A stretch of DNA of 64,000 nucleotides, from the NCBI GenBank assembly GCA_002297365.1, contig DBKT01000005.1:1-64000 (forward strand). The letters are read 5' to 3'. The notes under the pieces are model-generated. The model was not told the origin of the DNA, did no database searches, and was given only the letters and a program-made list of their open reading frames with translations. This DNA is from Caryophanales bacterium UBA743. Lineage in GTDB: Bacteria; Bacillota_I; Bacilli_A; RFN20; CAG-826. The position numbers and the translations under genes are program-made. Shown in pieces: positions 33,649-46,373 of this stretch (positions are counted from its first letter, which is position 1; each line of letters begins with the position of its first letter).

Positions 33649-33680
33649 AAAAAGCCTCCTTCACCTATAGAAAGGAGGCT
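33649..33680 (-). terminator. ligA terminator overlapping the comFA ribosome-binding site
   Basis: AGCCTCCTT (33653-33661) and AAGGAGGCT (33672-33680) are perfect 9-bp arms with a 10-nt loop. On the minus strand the hairpin is followed by TTTT and then the comFA ATG. The comFA Shine-Dalgarno GGAGG is in the second arm. The structure can thus end the ligA transcript and mask the comFA start. Confidence 0.8.
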
Positions 33681-33703
33681 AAATGAAAAAACGGACAATT
33701 TTT

Positions 33704-38010
<4,307 letters not shown>

Positions 38011-38141
38011 AATTTTAACTATTGTTAATTTTACTAGTTTCTGGCCCTTTCTACCATATAAGCGAAGCCCTAAAAGAGAAAAAACCTTACACTGTATTAT
38101 TTCTTTCTTTTTGGCCATCGAATGAAAGATAATATGAAGGT

Positions 38142-39047
38142 ATGGCTCTCCCAAAAGAAAGAAAAACCCCTGCAGAAAATGTTGCCTTTATGGGCGTGTC
38201 AGCAGGAATTGTTGTTGGCTTAAGCTTGCTTTCGACTTTTCTTCCATTATCATCTTTTTTCGTCATTCTTTTTTTGCCGTTAGTTTGTGCATTAACGGCG
38301 TTTTATTGCCAGGATCGTTATTTGATTGGCTATATTGGCGCAACAATCGCGGTTTCTCTCTTAACAACCGCTTATGATATTTCGGTCACTTTATTCGATG
38401 TTGTTCCTGCCGTTCTAACCGGATGTTTATTTGGTTTTCTGCTTAAAAAGAAAATTTCTTACAGCCTAACCATCATACTTGTTTCTTTACTGAAGCTAGG
38501 TTTGAATTATCTCATGCTCTTTCTTTTGAAAGGGGTATATGGCGTTGATATCATTCAATCTTTTTTAACTCTTCTAGGGCTTGAAAATAAAGAACGCATA
38601 AGAGAAATCGTTCCCACTTTTATTTTCGGCTATGCCTTGATTCAAGAAAGCATTTCTTTCTTTGTGATCGTTTTTGGCTGCAATTCTCTGGAAATGGCGG
38701 TAGCTAAAAAGACTTCTCCCTGGATCCTTGCTGTTTTCTCTTTAGTCGGCATAGTTTCGTCTTTCGCTTTTTCCTTCCTGTCTTTGCCCACGGCTTATTT
38801 GCTTGGAGCGTTATCTATCGTTCTTTCTTTATCTTCATCCTATCCTTTATTTAAAAAGAACCCATGGTGGATTTATCTTGTACTGGGGATTTTATTGGCT
38901 ATCTCTTTCTATCTTTCCGCTTATTTTTATTCGTCTCTTCCTAATGGGATAGCCCCTTTGCTCTTTTTGTCTTTTTTTGCATCCATTTCTTTATGCTCGG
39001 ACGTTTCAAGTTTATTATTTAAGAACGAGAAAGGAGCAAACGAATGA
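38142..39047 (+). CDS. polytopic membrane protein, possibly DUF2232/YybS-like
   Basis: The 301-aa protein has about eight hydrophobic helices and very short loops. The composition and helix pattern resemble the YybS-like DUF2232 family, but no signature confirms it. It is divergent from pcrA across 131 bp and begins a three-gene run in which each start overlaps the previous stop by 4 bp. Confidence 0.65.
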   Translation: MALPKERKTPAENVAFMGVSAGIVVGLSLLSTFLPLSSFFVILFLPLVCALTAFYCQDRYLIGYIGATIAVSLLTTAYDISVTLFDVVPAVLTGCLFGFLLKKKISYSLTIILVSLLKLGLNYLMLFLLKGVYGVDIIQSFLTLLGLENKERIREIVPTFIFGYALIQESISFFVIVFGCNSLEMAVAKKTSPWILAVFSLVGIVSSFAFSFLSLPTAYLLGALSIVLSLSSSYPLFKKNPWWIYLVLGILLAISFYLSAYFYSSLPNGIAPLLFLSFFASISLCSDVSSLLFKNEKGANE

Positions 39048-39571
39048 AACAAGCATTGAAAGGGTTCGGTCTAGGTCTCGTTTATTTCTTTTTGCTTCCA
39101 GTTTTTCTTTTGCTTGTCGCCTTAGCTGGCGTTTTCGCGTTTGGCGTCATCCTCGTTACCAGTGCAAAGGGCTTAGTTCGTTTCTTTAAAGGTGAGAAAT
39201 TCTTCTCACCTTTGCCAGAAGATGTTCGTGTGGGTGAAATCAAAGAATACCAGGCTTCCTTGCAAACAACCCCTGCGCCGAATCCAAACCCCAATCCTGC
39301 AGACAATCGCGTTTTTATCCAACAAAATTACTATCCTAATCCTCAAGGGCCTTACGGAAACCAAGCCCCTCAACAACCGTATAATCATTCTAATGCGAAC
39401 TATTCAGAAGGGATGCAACAACCTCATTTTGTCGACCATTTAGGGCAAAATAGCCAGCAAAGCCCTTCTTTGAATGCCCCATATCATGGGGAAATCACAA
39501 CACAAAACCCAGAAAACACCCCACCGGTCATAGATATGAAAAACGACAGCAAAGGAGATAATAACGTATGA
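39044..39571 (+). CDS. membrane protein with a disordered Asn/Gln/Pro-rich tail
   Basis: Two thirds of the 175-aa protein (about 70-175) is a low-complexity tail rich in Asn, Gln, Pro and Tyr, including an NPNPNP-type run. The N-terminus has one long or two short hydrophobic helices (about 10-45). No family is recognised. It overlaps both neighbours by 4 bp (ATGA), so the three membrane proteins are probably made in fixed proportion and may form a complex (inference). Confidence 0.65.
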   Translation: MKQALKGFGLGLVYFFLLPVFLLLVALAGVFAFGVILVTSAKGLVRFFKGEKFFSPLPEDVRVGEIKEYQASLQTTPAPNPNPNPADNRVFIQQNYYPNPQGPYGNQAPQQPYNHSNANYSEGMQQPHFVDHLGQNSQQSPSLNAPYHGEITTQNPENTPPVIDMKNDSKGDNNV

Positions 39572-40248
39572 AAGCTTTCATTGATTTCAGCATGAATGAA
39601 AACGATAAAAGGCTTCTTATTATTTTGCTTTTCATCCTTGTTTTTCTTTTTTTGGTTATCGGTTTGATTGGAGCGTTGATCCGTTTTGTAACCATTCGTT
39701 TCAGCAAAAGGATGGATTATGAGCTGCATGAGGCTCTTATTTATCGCGTTATCTCTTCCCCTGAGCAATTAAAGAAATACGGTAACATCAAAAACAATCG
39801 TTATTTGGTGAAGAAAAGCTTTCCCCCGTTTCTAATTGCCCTTCTTTCTTTAATTGTTTGGATTGCTTACTCTGTCGTTTATGGCATATGGGCAAGGGAC
39901 TATTTTAAAGAATTCTCTACTTTGCTTTTTACTTTCGATTGGGACAACCCAAATAATTTCGTAAATTTCTGGGGCTTGAATTTGTTAGCGAAATGGCCAG
40001 ATTTATTAAGCAGTCCAACTTGGCATAATGAATTTTGGGGTTCTTACGTTCTTGTCCCTTTGTGGATAGTGGCAATGATATGGTATACCATTGTTATCCA
40101 AGCTTATCTCGCAAGATGGTCTAGGGTGAATAAATTGTCTCATTCCGTTTTTGAGCAAGGGCTGGACGATTTCAATTATTACGATGACGCAAAGAAAGAT
40201 AATCCTCTTCCTTCAGATTCACCGAAAAATTCCAATATTCCCCATTGA
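39568..40248 (+). CDS. membrane protein of unknown function
   Basis: The 226-aa protein has three hydrophobic segments (about 18-40, 88-108 and 162-180) and a Trp-rich central loop; the C-terminus is polar. No known family is recognised. It is the last of the three overlapping membrane-protein genes and is followed by a terminator. Confidence 0.65.
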   Translation: MKAFIDFSMNENDKRLLIILLFILVFLFLVIGLIGALIRFVTIRFSKRMDYELHEALIYRVISSPEQLKKYGNIKNNRYLVKKSFPPFLIALLSLIVWIAYSVVYGIWARDYFKEFSTLLFTFDWDNPNNFVNFWGLNLLAKWPDLLSSPTWHNEFWGSYVLVPLWIVAMIWYTIVIQAYLARWSRVNKLSHSVFEQGLDDFNYYDDAKKDNPLPSDSPKNSNIPH

Positions 40249-40264
40249 AACCCCTCTATTTTAA

Positions 40265-40295
40265 AAAAGCCCCGTATTTTCCATACAAGGCTTTT
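40265..40295. terminator. terminator between convergent genes
   Basis: AAAAGCC-CC-GTAT and ATAC-AA-GGCTTTT pair around a TTTCC loop with a 2-nt internal bulge. T tracts occur on both sides, so it can serve the plus-strand membrane-protein operon and the minus-strand asnS operon. Confidence 0.7.
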
Positions 40296-40299
40296 CCCA

Positions 40300-40503
40300 T
40301 TAGAAAAATAGGCTAATTATTTCGTATAGCAAGAAGGCGAGCAAAGCAATGTCTATTCCGCATATGGCCCAGAAGATTCTTTTGCGAGATAGGTTTTTCT
40401 TTTCTTCGCTTGAAGGTTCCTCACTCCCGTTTGGAATGTTTCCTCCGTTTAAAGGGGCTTGGGAATTCATTTGTCGATTCATTTGTGGGTTATTCTGATC
40501 CAT
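40300..40503 (-). CDS. small tail-anchored membrane protein
   Basis: The 67-aa product has a polar N-terminus rich in Asn, Gln and Met followed by KKNLSRKRIF and one C-terminal membrane helix (about 44-66). It starts 1 nt after the asnS stop codon at the end of the t6A operon. No Shine-Dalgarno site is clear. The Asn/Gln-rich character recalls the tail of the membrane protein at 39044-39571. Function unknown. Confidence 0.55.
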   Translation of the reverse strand: MDQNNPQMNRQMNSQAPLNGGNIPNGSEEPSSEEKKNLSRKRIFWAICGIDIALLAFLLYEIISLFF

Positions 40504-40504
40504 A

Positions 40505-41887
40505 TTAATACTTTAACGCAGAAGAGGTTCTTGGGTAAGGCTCTGTATCACGAATATTGGCAATTCCGGTTATATACATCAAAAGTCGATCGAAGCCGAT
40601 TCCGAATCCAGAATGGATGCAACCGCCATACTTGCGGAGATTGAGATACCATTCCAAACCTTTGGTGTTACCGAGTTTATCCATTTTGGCCTTTAAGATA
40701 TCGTAACGTTCCTCACGTTGGGAACCGCCGACGATCTCCCCTTCCCCTGGAACGAGAAGGTCGACAGCCGCCACCGTCTTCCCATCATCGTTTTCACGCA
40801 TATAGAAAGATTTGATTTCTTTTGGATAATTGATTAAGAAGGTCGGGCCTTTAACGTATTCTTCCGTTAAATAACGTTCGTGTTCGCTTTGTAAATCCAT
40901 TCCCCAATAAATATTGCTGTTTTCGAATTTGTGACCGTTTTTAACGGCATCTTGAAGTATTTTGATGCCTTCTGTGTATTCCATTTTCGTGAATGGGGCA
41001 TTCAAAACATGCATAAGTTTCTCTTTGACGCCTGGAGCAATCCACTTCTCGAAGAAATCCATTTCATCCGGGCAACGATCGAGGACCCATTGGATTAAGA
41101 ATTTAATGCAGCTCTCGATGCAATCCATATCGTCATGCAAATCGGCGAAAGCCATTTCTGGCTCAATCATCCAGAACTCAGAAGCGTGTCTTGGGGTATT
41201 GCTCTTTTCAGCGCGGAAGGTTGGACCGAAGGTATACACATCTTTGAAAGCAAGGGCAAAAGCTTCAACATGGAGCTGCCCGGAAACCGTCAATGAAGCC
41301 CTTCTTCCGAAGAAATCATTAATTGGATCCTCCTTGGAATCGGTAATAACTGTAAAAACAGAACCCGCGCCTTCCGCATCATTTGCGGTGATCTCCGGAG
41401 TGTGAACATAAACGAATCCGTTGTTTTGGAAAAAAGTGTGAACGCCCATAGCTAAGACGGAGCGAACACGGAACAAGGCATCAAAAGTATTTGTTCTAGG
41501 GCGAAGATATGCTAAGTCACGAAGATACTCAAAAGAGGTCTTTTTCTTTTGCAAAGGGTAATCGTCCGCGACATCCCCTAAAAGTTGAACTGCGGTTGCA
41601 TGCATCTCAAAAGGCTGCTTCATCCCAGGGGTAAGAACAATCGTTCCTTTAAAAGAAACGGCAGATCCCATCTTATAGTGGGACACTTCCTCAAAGAAAG
41701 GATGGTCCCCATCATAAACGACTTGCAAGGACTTAAAGCAAGTTCCATCATGAAGAGCGATAAAGCCGACCTTGCCAGAATTGCGGTTATTCCGAACCCA
41801 CCCTTCAACGGTGACTTCGCCTAAGTTTTTTAAGGTTTCTTCATCTAATTCGAATAATTCACGAACGCTTAATGTCTTTTCTTCCAT
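40505..41887 (-). CDS. asnS: asparaginyl-tRNA synthetase
   Basis: AsnS charges tRNA-Asn; it is a class II synthetase with an N-terminal OB-fold anticodon-binding domain (about 15-120). Motif 2 lies in the TFRAEKSNTPRHASEF stretch and motif 3 in GFGIGFDRLLMYITG. The HTPEITANDAEGAG segment identifies the Asn branch. The start at 41887 is chosen because GAGGAG lies 7 nt upstream, giving 460 aa. It is downstream of the t6A genes. Confidence 0.95.
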   Translation of the reverse strand: MEEKTLSVRELFELDEETLKNLGEVTVEGWVRNNRNSGKVGFIALHDGTCFKSLQVVYDGDHPFFEEVSHYKMGSAVSFKGTIVLTPGMKQPFEMHATAVQLLGDVADDYPLQKKKTSFEYLRDLAYLRPRTNTFDALFRVRSVLAMGVHTFFQNNGFVYVHTPEITANDAEGAGSVFTVITDSKEDPINDFFGRRASLTVSGQLHVEAFALAFKDVYTFGPTFRAEKSNTPRHASEFWMIEPEMAFADLHDDMDCIESCIKFLIQWVLDRCPDEMDFFEKWIAPGVKEKLMHVLNAPFTKMEYTEGIKILQDAVKNGHKFENSNIYWGMDLQSEHERYLTEEYVKGPTFLINYPKEIKSFYMRENDDGKTVAAVDLLVPGEGEIVGGSQREERYDILKAKMDKLGNTKGLEWYLNLRKYGGCIHSGFGIGFDRLLMYITGIANIRDTEPYPRTSSALKY

Positions 41888-41908
41888 AACACTTCTCCTC
41901 ATCTTATT

Positions 41909-42925
41909 TTATTCAAAATTACGGAAATCGGAAATCTTCCAATTTGGGTCCACTCCTAAAGTAAGAGGAGCAAATAGTTTTTCTTTGTAAAGTCTTTCCG
42001 CGACTTTGGCAATCATCGCCGCATTATCCGTCGTGCACCAAAGAGGAGGAATGATTAAATCAATGCCCGTCCCCTCAAGACGATTCGTCATTTGGGATCT
42101 TAGATAAGAATTAGCGGAAACTCCGCCAGCAAGAACAACCTGAGCGACACGGAAGTCTCTTGCTGCGCGTGTTGCGCGATCGACAATCATGCCAACCGCA
42201 ACATCTTGGAAGGACTTGGCCATATCGTCGATGTTGATTTTCTCGCCTTTCATTTCTAAATTATGAACGAGATTGATGACCGACGTCTTTAGTCCGGAGT
42301 AAGAGAAATCATACCCGTCTTTGCCAACCAAGGGTTCTGGCAAATTATAGGTGTGTTTGCCTTTTTTAGCATGTTGGTCAATCGGAAGCCCTCCTGGATA
42401 AGGAAGGCCCAAAACGCGAGCGACTTTATCATAGCATTCCCCGACAGCATCGTCTTTCGTTTCACCAACGATGGTGAAATCGAGATGGTCCTTCATTAAA
42501 ACCAATTCCGTGTTTCCGCCCGATACCACAACGCAAAGAAGAGGGAATTTAAATTCGCCGACATATTCATTCGCATAAATATGCCCCGCTAAATGATGCA
42601 CCGGTATCAAGGGTTTCTGATAAAGCATCGCCAAAGTCTTAGCGGCTTGAAGGCCGATATGCAAGCAACCAATAAGGCCAGGGCCTCTTGTTACGGCAAA
42701 AGCATCCATATCTTCAAACTTCAAATGGGCTTGCTCTAACGCTTCCTTTAAGCAAACATCTATATTCTCCGTGTGCAAACGGGATGCAACCTCAGGCATC
42801 ACTCCACCATATTTAACATGGACTGCCACCTGAGAGGAAACGATGTTCGCTAATAATTTGCCATCATCCGTGATGGCGACAGCCGTCTCATCGCAGCTGC
42901 TCTCAATTGCTAAAATACGACTCAT
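41909..42925 (-). CDS. tsaD: TsaD, t6A synthesis transferase subunit
   Basis: TsaD transfers threonylcarbamoyl to A37 of tRNAs that read ANN codons. The 338-aa protein has the ASKHA-fold ATPase signatures IESSCDETAVAI, TRGPGLIGCL, the metal-binding HHLAGH and VSGGNTELVL. It overlaps rimI by 4 bp. With tsaB and tsaE in the same operon it forms the complex that completes t6A; the first enzyme TsaC/YwlC is not in the window. Confidence 0.96.
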   Translation of the reverse strand: MSRILAIESSCDETAVAITDDGKLLANIVSSQVAVHVKYGGVMPEVASRLHTENIDVCLKEALEQAHLKFEDMDAFAVTRGPGLIGCLHIGLQAAKTLAMLYQKPLIPVHHLAGHIYANEYVGEFKFPLLCVVVSGGNTELVLMKDHLDFTIVGETKDDAVGECYDKVARVLGLPYPGGLPIDQHAKKGKHTYNLPEPLVGKDGYDFSYSGLKTSVINLVHNLEMKGEKINIDDMAKSFQDVAVGMIVDRATRAARDFRVAQVVLAGGVSANSYLRSQMTNRLEGTGIDLIIPPLWCTTDNAAMIAKVAERLYKEKLFAPLTLGVDPNWKISDFRNFE

Positions 42926-43374
42926 ATAAGGCTCCTGATCATATAAATGGCGTCTTCGCCATCATCATAATATTTCGGTTTGATAACCACGCGTTGCCAG
43001 CCGTTTTTCTCATATAAAGAAATGGCTTTTTGATTAGAAAGACGGACTTCAAGCGTAATAAATTCAACTTTATCTTTTTGTGATTTGCACACTTCGACCA
43101 TCTTATCCAAAAGCTTGCTGGCAATACCTCGATTGCGGTATTTTTCCATAACGCATATGCGGTCAATCGTGGCGCTATCGAAGGTGATCATGAAATCGAG
43201 ATAGCCAAGGATACTCTCTTCCTTATCCACTGCCACAAAGACCTTCGCACAAGGATTTCCTTTGAACTCATAGGCGATTTGATTTAATGGCCAAGGTTTC
43301 ACAAAACAAGCCGCTTCTAAGTTGGCGACCTTTTCGATGTCTTTCTTTTTTAATGGGCGAATTTCGAATTCCAT
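42922..43374 (-). CDS. rimI: RimI-type GNAT N-acetyltransferase
   Basis: A GNAT acetyltransferase of the ribosomal-protein S18-alanine acetyltransferase type. The acetyl-CoA loop is CVMEKYRNRGIASKLL near residue 70-85, and the C-terminal strand (RVVIKPKYYDDGEDAIYMI) fits RimI. The start at 43374 (150 aa) has AAGGA 6 nt upstream; it directly follows the tsaB stop. RimI is often encoded between tsaB and tsaD, as here. Confidence 0.9.
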   Translation of the reverse strand: MEFEIRPLKKKDIEKVANLEAACFVKPWPLNQIAYEFKGNPCAKVFVAVDKEESILGYLDFMITFDSATIDRICVMEKYRNRGIASKLLDKMVEVCKSQKDKVEFITLEVRLSNQKAISLYEKNGWQRVVIKPKYYDDGEDAIYMIRSLI

Positions 43375-43961
43375 CATAAATCCTTCAAGTAGACCGGTTT
43401 TGCAGCTAAAACATCCTTGCAAAGGTTTCTCTCAACGTCCGCATTCATAAGATTTTCGAGAATGTTGACTTTCTCACCTCTCAAGGAAAGATAAGAAACA
43501 TCGCCGCATACTTTATAGTCTGGATGGGCGGCTAAATACATTTTCACTTGCTCATTATCCATAATCGTATCCGAAAGAATTATTTCTTCTGGAGAATAAA
43601 CGCCAATGTAGGAGCGCTTGCTACGGGCGTTCATAAGACATACGGAACGGCCTTCTTTTGCTTTATACACTTCAAGAGAGGAAACGAGATAAAGAGGTTT
43701 ATTCAAAGCAAACGCCATTACTTTTGCAACCGTCATCCCAATACGTACCCCAGTATAAGAACCAGGTCCCTTCGAAACGACGATTTCGTCAATGTCATCT
43801 TTTGTAAGCGAGAGTTTCTTTAATAAATGATCGATTTCTGGAACAAGATATTCCGATTGTCTTTGCCAAGCGGCATATTGGGTTTCGCCAATGAGAGCGT
43901 GGTCTTTTGCGATGCCGACGGACAAATTGGTATTAGAGGTGTCTAAAAGAACGCTAATCAT
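43374..43961 (-). CDS. tsaB: TsaB, t6A synthesis scaffold subunit
   Basis: TsaB is an inactive paralogue of TsaD that bridges TsaD and TsaE. The 195-aa protein has the typical LLDTSNTNLSVGI start and the GPGSYTGVRIGM motif near residue 65. The TGA stop overlaps the start of rimI. It overlaps tsaE by 8 bp. Confidence 0.94.
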   Translation of the reverse strand: MISVLLDTSNTNLSVGIAKDHALIGETQYAAWQRQSEYLVPEIDHLLKKLSLTKDDIDEIVVSKGPGSYTGVRIGMTVAKVMAFALNKPLYLVSSLEVYKAKEGRSVCLMNARSKRSYIGVYSPEEIILSDTIMDNEQVKMYLAAHPDYKVCGDVSYLSLRGEKVNILENLMNADVERNLCKDVLAAKPVYLKDL

Positions 43962-44421
43962 GAAAGGCTCCTTTCACGGAAGAAATGATTTGCTCAAAAT
44001 GAGGAGTGTTTCCTTCCAAAGTAATGCGACGATTATCGCCGCCGATATTGATTAAAGTAATGCTTAACGTCTCATCCGGCAACAAGGGTTCAATATATTG
44101 AGGCCATTCAATGAAACAAACCCCATCTCCTTCGATATATTCCTCTAGCCCAAGTTCGATGTTTTGATTTTCAAGACGATAAGCATCAATATGGTAAAGA
44201 GGCAATTTCCCTTTGAAATAGCACTTCATGATGTTGAAAGTAGGAGATATGACATCATCCTTAATGTCTAAAGCCTTGGCAACCCCTCCAGTAAGGGTCG
44301 TCTTACCGGCACCAAGATCTCCCTTAAGAAGAACAACATCGCCAGGCAAAAATTCCTTAGCGATTAAAGCGCCGAGTTTTTGTGTTTCTTCCTTTGATTT
44401 TGAGATAAATACGTACTTCAT
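43954..44421 (-). CDS. tsaE: TsaE, t6A synthesis ATPase
   Basis: TsaE is the P-loop ATPase that resets the TsaBD complex. Walker A GDLGAGKT is at residues 34-41, and the later FIEWPQYIEPLLP stretch is a family hallmark. The 155-aa length is normal. It is the first gene of the operon tsaE-tsaB-rimI-tsaD-asnS. Its 5' leader has a 7-bp hairpin and a TATAAT upstream. Confidence 0.94.
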   Translation of the reverse strand: MKYVFISKSKEETQKLGALIAKEFLPGDVVLLKGDLGAGKTTLTGGVAKALDIKDDVISPTFNIMKCYFKGKLPLYHIDAYRLENQNIELGLEEYIEGDGVCFIEWPQYIEPLLPDETLSITLINIGGDNRRITLEGNTPHFEQIISSVKGAFHD

Positions 44422-44431
44422 AAAAATAAAT

Positions 44432-44486
44432 GAGTTCTAAAAGAACTCGTAAATTATAGACCGCAATTCCCTCCCTTACTAGTAAG
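44432..44486 (-). promoter_or_regulatory. tsaE operon promoter region with two inverted repeats
   Basis: On the minus strand TATAAT is at 44453-44458. The early leader contains a perfect 7-bp hairpin GAGTTCT/AGAACTC (44432-44448) that would form at the very 5' end of the mRNA. A perfect 12-bp palindrome CTTACTAGTAAG (44475-44486) lies about where the -35 should be; no canonical -35 is seen. Confidence 0.45.
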
Positions 44487-44490
44487 AGCG

Positions 44491-45063
44491 TTAATGGCCA
44501 AGATTGCTTTTAGGCAAGAAAGGGATGGTTTCCCTTTCGTATTTATCGTAAAGCTCTATGATCTTTCGATCGTCAAAGGGAAATTTTCTTTCTTCCATAA
44601 GTTTTCTTGTGTTATGGAACGTTTTCCTAACGGCAGCAATCAAATCAGGCGTATAGCCATATCGTTTCGCGTTGGAAAGAAATTCTTGCTCGTCTAACGG
44701 CTTAATCAATTTGTCTGGATATAGTTTCAAGTCCAAATCATAATCGATATAGCGGAGGTATCCCCCATCTAAAATCGTTGGAGAGGCCATATTCGCATAA
44801 TAGCAAATCCCGCCTTCCTCTTTAAACATGCAAATGACGTTAAGCCATTCTTTTTTGAAAAGAATGAAAACGGCGTTTTCCTTCGTTAACCACCTTCTTC
44901 CATCCGCTTCCGTGATTAAAGAGGAGCGTGAGGCAACCGCCCAGAAATCTGGCGTTTCTTCGACAATCAACCCAGGCGACCATTGACGATGAAGGCTTTC
45001 ATCATGCTTGTAAGCCTGGACGCATATCCAATGTGGAATAAACTTCTTTTTCGTATCGCTCAT
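44491..45063 (-). CDS. DUF402-family nucleoside tri-/diphosphatase-like protein
   Basis: The 190-aa protein belongs to the DUF402 family, whose Firmicutes members are nucleoside tri/diphosphate phosphatases. Conserved stretches are visible: HWICVQAYKHDESLHRQW, FWAVASRSSLIT, and the metal-binding YYANMASPTIL...YIDYDLDLKLYPD. A TATACT -10 lies upstream, but the Shine-Dalgarno site is weak. It stands alone between two operons. Confidence 0.85.
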   Translation of the reverse strand: MSDTKKKFIPHWICVQAYKHDESLHRQWSPGLIVEETPDFWAVASRSSLITEADGRRWLTKENAVFILFKKEWLNVICMFKEEGGICYYANMASPTILDGGYLRYIDYDLDLKLYPDKLIKPLDEQEFLSNAKRYGYTPDLIAAVRKTFHNTRKLMEERKFPFDDRKIIELYDKYERETIPFLPKSNLGH

Positions 45064-45120
45064 AAAACATTTAGCTGTTTTGAAGCAGCCCTCATTTCTA
45101 GTATAACGTTTTTCTTTAAA

Positions 45121-45152
45121 AGAAAAAGAGTCACCTAATGGCAGGCAACTCT
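45121..45152 (-). terminator. terminator after the acidic membrane-protein gene
   Basis: On the minus strand AGAGTTGCCT and AGGTGACTCT pair with two GU pairs around a short loop, followed by TTTTTCTTT. Confidence 0.7.
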
Positions 45153-45162
45153 CTTGTAAGAA

Positions 45163-46311
45163 TTAGCGATCTTCGAAACGCAATTCGAAGGCATCCACCA
45201 AATTGAGAACCTTTTCTATGTCTTCTTTGTTTTGAATGGTTGGCTGTGGGTTGAACGGCTTATCGAGTGGCAAAACCATCAAATCATCCTCATAACCCAT
45301 GGCAATGAAGAGGCCTTTCTCATTTACGGTCAAAGCCATATCGATGAAAGTCTTGTTGGTATCAAATTTAGCCAAAGCTTCACGAACCTTTTTCGTAAGA
45401 AGACTTCTTGCTTTTCCCGAGCCATAGATAACCATGCTCTTGCTATCTTCAAGCAATTGTCTTCCGTGCAATGTATTTGGAGGAAGAGCTCTTTTGTTTC
45501 CTTTAAGATAGACAAGAAGCTCATCTTTGCTCGTGATTCCTTCGAACTTTAAGAATTTGCCAACAAAAAGCGTTTCTAAAGCTTTGGCGCCTTTCTTTTG
45601 AGCCGCGCAATCTGCAATCAATGCTTTCTTGCCGTGATAGGTGAAAGTCATATAGGCTCGGCTTCCCACTTTAACCACATCCTTATAAATATCGGATTCC
45701 ATGAACGTCTCTTGCGGAAGCTTATCATCCACGGTTCCGGTTAGCCCCTCAACGGATTCTGGGTAAACGAAATGGCACGTGTGATCATAGAAGTCTTTAA
45801 AGTAAGTCTTCATTGCGGCATCAACCTTCTTACGGAACAAAAAAGAATAACCGCCAAGAAGAGCTAAGACCACTGCTGTGGTTCCCAATGAGATATACAT
45901 CGTGACATTGGCGTTAATTCCAGAAATCGCAGAAGGGACAACCCAGCTAGCGATAACCAAAGCCAATCCAACGCCCGTAATGATCCATTTGATTAAATTA
46001 AGTTTCTTATAGATATGATGAAAGGTGTTTCTTGCTTCTTCAATATCAGCGAGATCCTTAGACGCATATTGATACAGGGGTTGGCCCTTTTTGTCTTTTT
46101 CAATAGAAACTTCGTCTTTCTTTTCGAAGGCTGCCTCTTCTTTTTGAATAGGAACCTCTTCTTTTTCGGAATAAAGATTGATCTGCTCTTCTGGCTCCGG
46201 TTTTTCTTCTTCAGCGGGTTCTTGGGAAGGGGTTTCCTTTATTTCGTCAGCAAAATCGCTTTCTTCTTCGGATGTTTTTTTCTCTTTCAATTCTTTTTCT
46301 TCGTTTTCCAT
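45163..46311 (-). CDS. acidic membrane protein of unknown function
   Basis: The 382-aa protein (start at 46311, AAGGAG 6 nt upstream) has an N-terminal 90 residues that are almost entirely Glu, Lys, Ser and Pro, then two membrane helices (about 115-165) and a soluble C-terminal domain of about 200 residues with mixed alpha/beta character. No family is recognised. It could be a cytoplasmic-facing membrane sensor or anchor. Confidence 0.65.
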   Translation of the reverse strand: MENEEKELKEKKTSEEESDFADEIKETPSQEPAEEEKPEPEEQINLYSEKEEVPIQKEEAAFEKKDEVSIEKDKKGQPLYQYASKDLADIEEARNTFHHIYKKLNLIKWIITGVGLALVIASWVVPSAISGINANVTMYISLGTTAVVLALLGGYSFLFRKKVDAAMKTYFKDFYDHTCHFVYPESVEGLTGTVDDKLPQETFMESDIYKDVVKVGSRAYMTFTYHGKKALIADCAAQKKGAKALETLFVGKFLKFEGITSKDELLVYLKGNKRALPPNTLHGRQLLEDSKSMVIYGSGKARSLLTKKVREALAKFDTNKTFIDMALTVNEKGLFIAMGYEDDLMVLPLDKPFNPQPTIQNKEDIEKVLNLVDAFELRFEDR

Positions 46312-46373
46312 GGTGTGCTCCTTATGGTTCAATGCAATATATCACGATTTGCATAGAAATAAATTCTTTCTTG

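Noticed and set aside
38011..38154. N-terminal extension of PcrA
   Set aside because: The extra residues are unlike the helicase family and lie in the AT-rich divergent promoter region.
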